Below are positions 1 through 5,462 of a stretch of DNA of 7,474 bases, one piece after another (position 1 is the first letter of the stretch; every line of letters starts with the position of its first letter). The stretch lies in assembly GCA_031273775.1 (NCBI GenBank), contig JAISRF010000059.1, positions 1 to 7,474 on the forward strand, in the 5' to 3' direction. The translations under genes and the position numbers were made by a program. The DNA is from Oscillospiraceae bacterium (GTDB lineage: Bacteria > Bacillota > Clostridia > Oscillospirales > Acutalibacteraceae). The notes beneath the pieces were generated by a model. The model searched no databases and was not told the origin of the DNA. It saw nothing but the letters and a program-made list of their open reading frames with translations.

Positions 1-1302
1 CACCAACGCCGGCATAATAATTCCGCTCATAAACTGGCTTTTCCAGCCTGCGGCATACAACCGTTCGTTGATATCGTCAAACCGCGCGATGGCTTTTTTT
101 TCATAGGCGTAGGCTTTGACCACCCGCTGGCCGGAAAACATTTCTTCTATATGCCCGTTGAGTTCCCCCAATTCGCGCTGGTTGGCGGCGAACTGCTTTT
201 GGCTGCGCTTGGCAATCAGCACCGTCACAAGGCCGGAAACCGGCAGGGTCAACACCGTGGCGACCGTCAAAATCCAGTTGATGGTCAGCATCATCACCGC
301 CACGCCGACCAGACTCGTCACGCTGGTAATAATCTGCGTAAAGCTCTGGTTCATGGTGTTGGCGATGTTGTCTATGTCGTTGGCCACGCGGCTTAAAATC
401 TCACCGTGGGTGTTTTGGTCAAAGTAGGAAATGGGTAGACGGCTCAATTTGGCGTTGACGTTACTGCGCATTTTGTAGGTGGTTTTCTGCGTAACTCCCG
501 CCATGATATAGCCTTGAAAATACATGCACAGGGCGGAAAAGCAATACAGCGCCGCAAGGAAGAGCAGGACATTGGCAATGCCGGAAAAGTTGATTTTGGG
601 TTCACTGTCCAGCAAATCAACGGTTTTTATTTCCTGCGCGTAGCTGGCCGCCATCCCGGAGGTTATCCCGTCCGCCGAAGCGCCGCCGCCTTCCGATTGC
701 AGCGCCGCCTGGATGGCGGGAATGTCGGTCTGCGTAATTTTACCGGACATCATCAGTGTTTTAAGCGCGTCTGACGTCACCCGTTGCATAACGACCGTAA
801 ATGCGTTTCCTACAGTGGCGTCGGTTTCCGGGTCTTCTTCCTTGGCCGCCCGCAATATGTCGCGGATTTTTGCGGTTTTGTCAAACGCCGCCTTAAAATC
901 CGCGCCGGTCAGTACGCGCCCGCCGCCAAGGTCAATATCCTTGAGGGTTATCAGATCTACTAATGTCTCGCCGCCGTCCTGCATAGGTTCTTCAAGCGTT
1001 TTGTCACCGAGCTGCCACGCGGTCTTTTGCACGAAGCCGACGATTATGTACCGGGTGGCCCCCGCCATTTTCTTGGGGCCGTAAATGGACAAAATAGTGC
1101 TGGCAACGGCGAACGCCACCACCACGATAATCGCTAAATAATGCGGGGACAAAAAGCCCGCTAACCGTACCATGCTGGCCTTGAAATTCTTCGCCTTTTC
1201 GCCCGCCTGACCGATTCCGCCCGGCCCGCCGCCGGGGCCTCCCGGCCCACCCGGCCCACGGCGCCTTCTTTGGGAGTCGTGCGTTCTTGTTTGCTCTGCC
1301 AT
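1..1302 (-). CDS. ABC exporter half-transporter, permease + (off-window) ATPase; 3' end missing
   Basis: This is the second gene of a heterodimeric multidrug-type ABC exporter. Only the first 434 codons are in the window, so the ATPase domain and stop codon are not visible. The N-terminus is a cytoplasmic tail of Arg12-15 followed by a Gly/Pro-rich stretch (about 16-31), common in clostridial exporters of this family. TM1 is about 54-75 and TM2 about 239-262. The roughly 163 residues between them are much longer than the usual short loop. The FDQNTHGE element (294-301) and VVKAYAYE (394-401) are the conserved stretches expected around the coupling helices. The ATG overlaps the upstream gene's stop by one base (TAATG), with a strong AGGAGG-type site at 1311-1320 inside the upstream gene, so the two are translationally coupled. 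It should supply the canonical ATP site, which is an inference because that part is missing. The substrate is unknown. Confidence 0.93.
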   Translation of the reverse strand, partial: MAEQTRTHDSQRRRRGPGGPGGPGGGPGGIGQAGEKAKNFKASMVRLAGFLSPHYLAIIVVVAFAVASTILSIYGPKKMAGATRYIIVGFVQKTAWQLGDKTLEEPMQDGGETLVDLITLKDIDLGGGRVLTGADFKAAFDKTAKIRDILRAAKEEDPETDATVGNAFTVVMQRVTSDALKTLMMSGKITQTDIPAIQAALQSEGGGASADGITSGMAASYAQEIKTVDLLDSEPKINFSGIANVLLFLAALYCFSALCMYFQGYIMAGVTQKTTYKMRSNVNAKLSRLPISYFDQNTHGEILSRVANDIDNIANTMNQSFTQIITSVTSLVGVAVMMLTINWILTVATVLTLPVSGLVTVLIAKRSQKQFAANQRELGELNGHIEEMFSGQRVVKAYAYEKKAIARFDDINERLYAAGWKSQFMSGIIMPALV

Positions 1303-3026
1303 TACGCAATCTCCTCCTTAGAAAGCTGACTGAATACAATCTCGCGGTAGACCTCGCAGGTCTCCAGCAGTTCGCGGTGGGTGCCCGTTCCGGCAAGCTC
1401 GCCGTCATTGAGTACCAGAATTTTGTCCGCGTCCATGATGGTGCTCACTCTCTGCGCCACCACCAGCACGGTGGCATCGGACACCTCTGTTTTTAAGGCG
1501 GCGCGGAGCTTGGCATCGGTTTTGAAGTCTAAAGCGGAAAAGCTGTCGTCAAAGATGTAGATTTCTGGGCGGCGCACCAGCGCCCGGGCAATTGAAAGCC
1601 GCTGTTTCTGACCGCCGGAAAGGTTTGTTCCGCCCTGCGAAACAAACGACTCGTATCCCTCGGGCATTTTTTCCACAAAGCTTTGAGCCTGTGCGATTTT
1701 CACCGCCGATTGCAGTTCCTCATCCTCCGCTTCCCGCTTGCCGAAGCGGAGGTTTTCCGCCACTGTGCCGGAAAAGAGCACGGCGGTTTGGGGCACCAAG
1801 GAGATTCTGCTCCGGAGCTGGGCTATATCGTACTGCCGGACATCCACGCCATCTACCAGCAACTCTCCGGATTCTATGTCGTAGTTCCGGGAGATGAGCT
1901 CGATCAGCGTGGATTTGCCGCTTCCCGTGGAGCCGATTATCGCCGTAGTTTTACCCGGATCGGCGGTAAAGCTGATATTTTTGAGCACCGGATCCTGGGC
2001 GCCCTTAAAGCGGAAGGTGACGTTTTTGAATTCGATTTTTCCCGTATTCTCCGTCGGAACCTGCGGCTGTTCGGGTGGCAGGATTTCATTTTGGGAATCA
2101 AGAATCTTATAAATACGATCCGCGGACACGCTTGCGCGGGGGATAAATGTGGTCATCATGGTAAACATCATCAGGCTGAACAGGATTTGCATCACGTACT
2201 GGATAAACGCGAACAAATCGCCCACCTGAATGGTCCCGGCGTCGATTTTTATTGCGCCGAACCAGACAATAGTCAGCGAGGTCGCGTTCATAAACAGCAT
2301 CATAACCGGCATGACAACGGACATAATCCGCACGATTTTCAGCATGGTGTCGTTTAAGTCCCGGTTAGCCCGGTCAAACCGCTCGGATTCCTGCGCCGTG
2401 CGGTTGAAGGCGCGGACAATGCGGACACCGGTGAGACTTTCCCTGAGCACCAGGTTCAGCTTGTCAAGCTTTTTCTGCTGAGAGGTAAAGAGCGGCATGG
2501 CGACTTTCATCACAAGACCCATAATGGCCAGCGCGCCCGCCACCACCACGGCGATAATCCACGCCATGCCGGGGGCTTGGCGAACCGCCATAATCACACC
2601 GCCGATTCCCATAAACGGCGAAAAGAATATCAGGCGGCTCATGGCGAGCATGTTCTGAATCTGCGTGACATCATTGGTACTCCGGGTAATGAGCGACGCG
2701 GTGCCGATTTCACTTTGCTGGTCATTGGAGTAATACATGACCTTTTCGAACACGTCGCGGCGCAGACGCCTGGCGTACGCGGCGGCAACGCGCGAAAACA
2801 GGAAGGCCGCCACAATGGCGGAGATGACGCTGCCCGCGGTGACTGCCAGCATTTTGAGCCCTGCCGTCCAGATTTCATTCGTGTCCTGCCGCATGACACC
2901 CTCGTTTACAATGTCGGACATTAGGGCGGGCAGATTTAATTCGCACAGCGCCTGAGCAAAAACAATCAGTCCCGCCAGCGCCACAATCCACGCCCACGGC
3001 TTCAGGCCTTTGAATACTTTTCCCAT
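1302..3026 (-). CDS. ABC exporter half-transporter with degenerate ATP site
   Basis: A 574-residue fused permease-ATPase, first gene of the exporter operon. Six membrane helices lie within about residues 10-300 and the ATPase domain within about 330-570. Visible ATPase motifs are Walker A GSTGSGKST (365-373, Lys371), Q-loop Gln413, signature LSGGQ (469-473) and Walker B IYIFDD (Asp493). The residue after Walker B Asp493 is Asp494 instead of catalytic Glu, and the switch His is replaced by Gln525 (VAQRVST). Known heterodimeric exporters such as TM287/288 carry the same two changes in the non-hydrolysing subunit, so this protein is probably the degenerate-site partner of the downstream half-transporter. 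Start choice: a GTG at 3032 is possible, but the ATG at 3026 has better spacing to the AAGGA near 3037-3041 and gives the usual MGKVFKGLKPW beginning. Substrate cannot be inferred. Confidence 0.95.
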   Translation of the reverse strand: MGKVFKGLKPWAWIVALAGLIVFAQALCELNLPALMSDIVNEGVMRQDTNEIWTAGLKMLAVTAGSVISAIVAAFLFSRVAAAYARRLRRDVFEKVMYYSNDQQSEIGTASLITRSTNDVTQIQNMLAMSRLIFFSPFMGIGGVIMAVRQAPGMAWIIAVVVAGALAIMGLVMKVAMPLFTSQQKKLDKLNLVLRESLTGVRIVRAFNRTAQESERFDRANRDLNDTMLKIVRIMSVVMPVMMLFMNATSLTIVWFGAIKIDAGTIQVGDLFAFIQYVMQILFSLMMFTMMTTFIPRASVSADRIYKILDSQNEILPPEQPQVPTENTGKIEFKNVTFRFKGAQDPVLKNISFTADPGKTTAIIGSTGSGKSTLIELISRNYDIESGELLVDGVDVRQYDIAQLRSRISLVPQTAVLFSGTVAENLRFGKREAEDEELQSAVKIAQAQSFVEKMPEGYESFVSQGGTNLSGGQKQRLSIARALVRRPEIYIFDDSFSALDFKTDAKLRAALKTEVSDATVLVVAQRVSTIMDADKILVLNDGELAGTGTHRELLETCEVYREIVFSQLSKEEIA

Positions 3027-3065
3027 ACACACGTTTCCTTCCCGCGTATTTTTCCACGAATATTG

Positions 3066-3096
3066 ATTATACGGCAGGGGACAGGAAATGTGTTAA
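3066..3096 (-). promoter_or_regulatory. Promoter of the ABC exporter operon
   Basis: On the minus strand there is a perfect TATAAT (3071 to 3066) and, 19 bases upstream, TTAACA (3096 to 3091), a five-of-six match to TTGACA. The spacing is slightly long, which suggests a weak or regulated promoter. Predicted transcription begins near 3059, leaving a leader of about 30 bases before the ATG at 3026. Confidence 0.6.
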
Positions 3097-3119
3097 CAGA
3101 ATAAAAATTTTATTTTGTT
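3095..3119. repeat. AT-rich inverted repeat upstream of the ABC promoter
   Basis: Two 12-base arms (3095-3106 and 3108-3119) pair completely apart from one G-T position, around a single central base. The dyad touches the -35 element of the exporter promoter, so it could be an operator or simply an AT-rich dyad. Its TTTTATTTTG half is repeated exactly at 3157-3166. Confidence 0.5.
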
Positions 3120-3126
3120 CAGACCG

Positions 3127-3163
3127 AATAAAACCCTTATTGGCCAAAGGGACGGGTTTTATT
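3127..3163. repeat. Perfect 10-bp inverted repeat between the divergent promoters
   Basis: AATAAAACCC (3127-3136) and GGGTTTTATT (3154-3163) are perfect inverted repeats around a 17-base loop. The loop allows a competing hairpin, CCCTT (3134-3138) with AAGGG (3147-3151), and contains the palindrome TTGGCCAA. No gene ends here, so a terminator is not obviously needed. It may be an operator or an insulator between the minus-strand exporter promoter and the forward promoter that follows. Confidence 0.5.
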
Positions 3164-3168
3164 TTGCA

Positions 3169-3197
3169 TTGACTTTTGCGCGTATTTTGGCTATAAT
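3169..3197 (+). promoter_or_regulatory. Distal forward promoter (P1) upstream of pfkA
   Basis: TTGACT (3169-3174) and a perfect TATAAT (3192-3197) are separated by exactly 17 bases, close to an ideal housekeeping sigma-factor promoter. Transcription would start near 3204 and give a leader of about 220 bases before pfkA. No terminator or convincing open reading frame lies between them, so it either gives pfkA a long leader or makes a separate short RNA. Confidence 0.65.
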
Positions 3198-3275
3198 AAG
3201 CATACGATCATTTTATTGCGAAGTACAAGCGGATTGTGGGAAACACACCGGAAAAAACCGAAAATGGCTTGTAAA

Positions 3276-3310
3276 TCTAACATCTAACATCCAACATCTT
3301 ACCTCTAAAC
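3276..3310. repeat. Degenerate heptanucleotide tandem repeat, five units
   Basis: Five consecutive 7-base units read TCTAACA, TCTAACA, TCCAACA, TCTTACC, TCTAAAC. The array lies between the two forward promoters of pfkA in non-coding DNA. The complementary 8-mer TGTTAGAT occurs at 3362-3369, inside the spacer of the proximal promoter, and could pair with ATCTAACA in the array in a long transcript. Confidence 0.7.
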
Positions 3311-3352
3311 TGTGCAGCCTTCATGAATTCGCCTGATTTCGGCACAATTTGC

Positions 3353-3380
3353 TTGACACGCTGTTAGATTGGGGTAAAAT
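3353..3380 (+). promoter_or_regulatory. Proximal pfkA promoter (P2)
   Basis: A perfect TTGACA (3353-3358) is followed after 16 bases by TAAAAT (3375-3380). Transcription would start near 3387, giving a purine-rich leader of about 38 bases before the pfkA start. This is the likely main promoter of pfkA. Confidence 0.7.
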
Positions 3381-3413
3381 GGATAGTGGCGAAGTATGAA
3401 ATGAAGATAAGAC

Positions 3414-3427
3414 AAGGATGAGTTTTG
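3414..3427 (+). promoter_or_regulatory. pfkA ribosome-binding site and forced TTG start
   Basis: AAGGA lies at 3414-3418. In the pfkA frame, TGA at 3419-3421 closes everything upstream, and the only usual start codons after it and before the conserved TIGVLTSGGD are TTG at 3425 and TTG at 3428. The ATG at 3418-3420 is out of frame and stops after six codons. Spacing from AAGGA is 6 bases to the first TTG and 9 to the second, so either could be used. Confidence 0.65.
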
Positions 3428-4396
3428 TTGGGTATTGATACGATTGGGGTTTTGACAAGCGGAGGTGACGCACCGGGTATGAACGCCGCGGTGCGTTCGG
3501 TGGTGCGGGCGGCTTTGACACGCGGCCTGAAAGTTTTCGGCATACGCCGCGGCTACAGCGGCCTGATTACCGAAGACATTGAAGAAATGAGCATTCGCAG
3601 CGTTTCCGATATTATCCACCGGGGCGGCACGATTTTGTACACCGCGCGGAGCCATACCTTCCGCACGGAGGAGGGGATGAAAAAGGCGGTGGACGTCTGC
3701 GGCCGGCATGGAATCGGCGGGGTGGTTACCATTGGCGGGGACGGTACCTTCCGCGGCGCGCGCGACCTTTCCCACCGCGGCATTCTCTGCGTGGGGCTCC
3801 CCGGTACCATAGACAACGACATTTCCTCTTCCGAATACACCATCGGTTACGATACCGCCATGAACACCGCCGTCGAGATGGTGGACAAAATCCGCGACAC
3901 CTCCCAGTCTCATGAGCGGTGCACCGTTGTTGAGGTCATGGGGCGTAACTGCGGCAGCCTTGCCGTAGGCGTGGGCGTGGCCGTGGGCGCGACCGCCGTG
4001 GTGGTGCCGGAGGTTCAGTTTGATTTGGAACGGGACATCATCGCCACCATGCGCCGTACGCAGTTAACCGGTAAAAAGCACTTCATCATCATCGTTGCCG
4101 AAGGGGTGGGAAAGGTCAACGAACTGGCAAAGGAAATTGAGCGCGTTACCGGTGTGGAAACCCGCGCCACCGTGCTGGGTCATGTACAGCGCGGTGGCTC
4201 CCCTTCCGCACATGACCGCATAATGGCCAGCCGCATGGGCGTAAAAGCGGTGGAGCTCCTTTCTGAAGGAATCGGGAATCAGGTGGTCGCCGTGAAAGGC
4301 GGTCGGATTGTCAGTTACGATATTGACAAGGCGCTCGCCATGGACAGCGTATTTGATGAAGAACTCTTCACAATCGCCCACGAAATTTCGATATAA
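3425..4396 (+). CDS. pfkA: ATP-dependent 6-phosphofructokinase
   Basis: Cytoplasmic glycolytic enzyme that phosphorylates fructose 6-phosphate to fructose 1,6-bisphosphate using ATP. The 323-residue length is normal for bacterial PfkA. Visible motifs are the N-terminal GGDAPGMNA loop (13-21), the nucleotide loop GGDGTFRG (104-111), the catalytic PGTIDND (126-132, with Asp130 as the expected base), MGRNCG (172-177), the AEG loop (Glu226) and the sugar-phosphate site TRATVLGHVQRGG (Arg247, His253). Gly107 in GGDG and Gly127 in PGTIDND are the ATP-type residues; the pyrophosphate-dependent enzymes carry Asp and Lys there. Arg24, Arg28 and the GKKH segment match positions that bind the allosteric effector in the E. 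coli and Bacillus enzymes, so allosteric control is likely. The start is TTG at 3425 or 3428. It appears monocistronic, with a terminator beginning 44 bases after the stop and no pyk gene behind it. Confidence 0.97.
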   Translation: MLGIDTIGVLTSGGDAPGMNAAVRSVVRAALTRGLKVFGIRRGYSGLITEDIEEMSIRSVSDIIHRGGTILYTARSHTFRTEEGMKKAVDVCGRHGIGGVVTIGGDGTFRGARDLSHRGILCVGLPGTIDNDISSSEYTIGYDTAMNTAVEMVDKIRDTSQSHERCTVVEVMGRNCGSLAVGVGVAVGATAVVVPEVQFDLERDIIATMRRTQLTGKKHFIIIVAEGVGKVNELAKEIERVTGVETRATVLGHVQRGGSPSAHDRIMASRMGVKAVELLSEGIGNQVVAVKGGRIVSYDIDKALAMDSVFDEELFTIAHEISI

Positions 4397-4439
4397 CGGT
4401 ATTTTGAACGCTGTCTTTCCTCTAAATAAGATGTCCCCC

Positions 4440-4486
4440 AAAAGCCGCGTAAGCCCTTATGGCGGCGCGGCTTTTTAGTTTTTTCG
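4440..4486 (+). terminator. Rho-independent terminator of pfkA (possibly bidirectional)
   Basis: A perfect 10-bp stem, AAAAGCCGCG (4440-4449) with CGCGGCTTTT (4466-4475), encloses a 16-base loop and is followed by a T-rich tract reaching 4484. Read on the minus strand the same stem ends in TTTT, so it can also end transcripts of the small minus-strand gene whose stop codon is at 4496. Confidence 0.88.
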
Positions 4487-4495
4487 CGGCTAAAC

Positions 4496-4630
4496 CTAAA
4501 CGGCTGTATTGCGGAAAACAAACCGCAGGAACCGTTTGCAGATTTTCCGTTCCCACCGCGCGAGCCTGTCTTCGCAGAAAATCCCTGTTATTAGCAGTAT
4601 GGCGGCGATCATTTCGAAAAAGATCAGCAT
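4496..4630 (-). CDS. Small predicted single-pass membrane protein, 44 aa
   Basis: I do not recognise a named family. The ATG at 4628-4630 is preceded at a good distance by GGGGGA (4639-4644 on this strand). The protein starts MLIFFEMIAAILLITGIF, a hydrophobic segment of about 18 residues long enough for one membrane helix. A strongly basic tail (20-40) with many Arg/Lys, two Trp/Phe-rich turns and EDRLARWERK follows; it should stay on the cytoplasmic side. The stop lies just before the GC hairpin at 4440-4475, which would serve as its terminator. Support comes from the ribosome site, start codon, helix-plus-basic-tail architecture and terminator placement. Against it, no clear promoter is visible and it is short. 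No function is assigned. Competing longer frames over this stretch read through the terminator and look spurious. Confidence 0.55.
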   Translation of the reverse strand: MLIFFEMIAAILLITGIFCEDRLARWERKICKRFLRFVFRNTAV

Positions 4631-4755
4631 GTTTCGCGTCCCCCTGTTTATTTTTTTTCATCTTACCACAACATATGTCCACATTTCGGGACGGAAATAT
4701 GGAAGCATATTAGAAATATTGGGGTTTAATGTCTTCTATTACACAATTTGGCATA

Positions 4756-4776
4756 CGCTTCGTGGATCACGGAGCG
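4756..4776 (+). other. Leader hairpin upstream of the chrA pair
   Basis: CGCTTCGTG (4756-4764) and CACGGAGCG (4768-4776) form a 9-bp stem with one G-U pair and a GAT loop. No T-tract follows, so it is not a terminator. It ends 28 bases before the first chrA start. I could not find a convincing promoter for the chrA genes in 4631-4804. Confidence 0.5.
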
Positions 4777-4804
4777 AACCGGATTCTGAGGCGGTAATAT
4801 AACG

Positions 4805-5389
4805 GTGAAAAAAAACGCAAGTCTGACGCGGCTGTTTTGGACGTCTTTTTCCATCAGCGCGCTTACCTTCGGCGGGGGATACGTGATTGTATCCCTGCTC
4901 CGTAAACAATTCGTGGACAAACACGGTTGGATGACCGATGATGAGATGCTTGATATTCTGGCCATTTCCCAGTCCTGCCCCGGCGTGATTGCCGTGAACG
5001 CCACTTTTATGGCAGGCTACCGTCTGCGGGGCGCGGCGGGCGCGGCGGCAGCGGTGATCGGGTGTATCATTCCGCCTTTTGGCATTATCTTTGGGCTGAG
5101 CTTTTTTTATACGGCTGTCAAGGACAGTCCCGCCGTCCGCGGTGTGTTCCGTGGGCTGCTGGCGGGTGTGGCGGCGGTTATTGCCGATGTGGTTGTTACC
5201 ATGACTACCCCGGTAATCAAAGCCAAAAAGGTTCTCCCGATCGTCATTATGTTTGCCGCGTTTGTGGCGAACTTTGTGTTCAATTGGAACCCGGCATTTA
5301 TCATCTTGTTCACGGCCGCGCTGGGAATTGCTCTGCAGCTCGCGCGGTTTTTCCGCCGGAAGATGGCACAAGGAACAGGGGACAGATAG
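4805..5389 (+). CDS. ChrA-family transporter, short (half-size) subunit 1
   Basis: An integral membrane protein of 194 residues in the chromate transporter (CHR) family. Its length is that of the short, single-domain type that works in pairs; the classical ChrA is about twice as long. Family landmarks are FGGGY (22-26) in the first membrane segment, GWMTDDEMLDILAISQSCPG (41-60) and a Gly/Ala-rich segment near 74-90, then hydrophobic helices up to about 185 and a basic RRK end. The start is GTG at 4805, with a weak GAGGCGG site about 10-13 bases upstream. The last residues (about AQGTGDR) and the stop are encoded within a repeat-like G-rich patch. Chromate efflux is the described function for the family, but the true substrate of short clostridial pairs is not established, so I give no gene symbol. 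Confidence 0.92.
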   Translation: MKKNASLTRLFWTSFSISALTFGGGYVIVSLLRKQFVDKHGWMTDDEMLDILAISQSCPGVIAVNATFMAGYRLRGAAGAAAAVIGCIIPPFGIIFGLSFFYTAVKDSPAVRGVFRGLLAGVAAVIADVVVTMTTPVIKAKKVLPIVIMFAAFVANFVFNWNPAFIILFTAALGIALQLARFFRRKMAQGTGDR

Positions 5390-5412
5390 CGGGAGGCTGG
5401 TGGCTGGAGGGC
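5372..5412. repeat. G-rich degenerate heptad repeat patch at the end of chrA1
   Basis: Seven-base units GGAACAG (5372-5378) and GGGACAG (5379-5385), then six bases, then GGAGGCT (5392-5398), GGTGGCT (5399-5405) and GGAGGGC (5406-5412). The patch runs across the stop codon of the first chrA gene. The 10-mer CAGGGGACAG at 5376-5385 is also present at 3075-3084, in the spacer of the exporter promoter. Confidence 0.5.
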
Positions 5413-5424
5413 TATCTGCTTTTT
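5383..5424 (+). terminator. Terminator-like hairpin over the chrA1 stop codon
   Basis: CAGATAGC (5383-5390) and GCTATCTG (5411-5418) are perfect inverted repeats around a 20-base G-rich loop, followed by C and five T residues (5420-5424). The upstream arm contains the TAG stop of the first chrA gene at 5387-5389. A ribosome finishing that gene would cover the arm, so the hairpin could act as a translation-sensitive attenuator before the second chrA gene, or just as a processing or stability element. Confidence 0.4.
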
Positions 5425-5462
5425 GGCGCCGCGTTGGTTAAGAGATTGGTGAAATTAAAAAC

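Noticed and set aside
1683..2357. Forward reading frame of 224 codons opposite the ABC transporter ATPase region
   Set aside because: It lies wholly antisense to a gene with clear Walker A, signature and Walker B motifs, has a His/Arg/Gly-rich low-quality composition and matches no recognisable family.
3115..3336. Forward frame of 73 codons upstream of pfkA
   Set aside because: It begins upstream of the P1 promoter and its NLTSNIQHLTSK stretch is just the translation of the heptanucleotide repeat.
3418..3438. ATG with six codons overlapping the pfkA ribosome site
   Set aside because: Too short and explained by the AAGGATGAG ribosome-site sequence; kept only as a note on the TTG start.
3305..3913. 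Minus-strand reading frame of 202 codons opposite pfkA
   Set aside because: Antisense to the conserved pfkA coding region and promoter, with no ribosome site or recognisable domain. It is a by-product of GC-rich codon use.
4422..4682. Minus-strand reading frame of 86 codons over the pfkA terminator
   Set aside because: It reads through the perfect terminator stem and overlaps, in another frame, the 44-aa candidate that has the better ribosome site and a sensible membrane-protein composition.
4459..4802. Two overlapping forward frames (84 and 97 codons) between the pfkA terminator and chrA1
   Set aside because: One starts inside the terminator hairpin, neither has a good ribosome site, and their products show no consistent domain pattern.
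4739..5371. Minus-strand reading frame of 210 codons opposite chrA1
   Set aside because: Strongly Arg/His/Gln-rich shadow of a membrane-protein gene whose sense strand has the FGGGY and SQSCPG family motifs.
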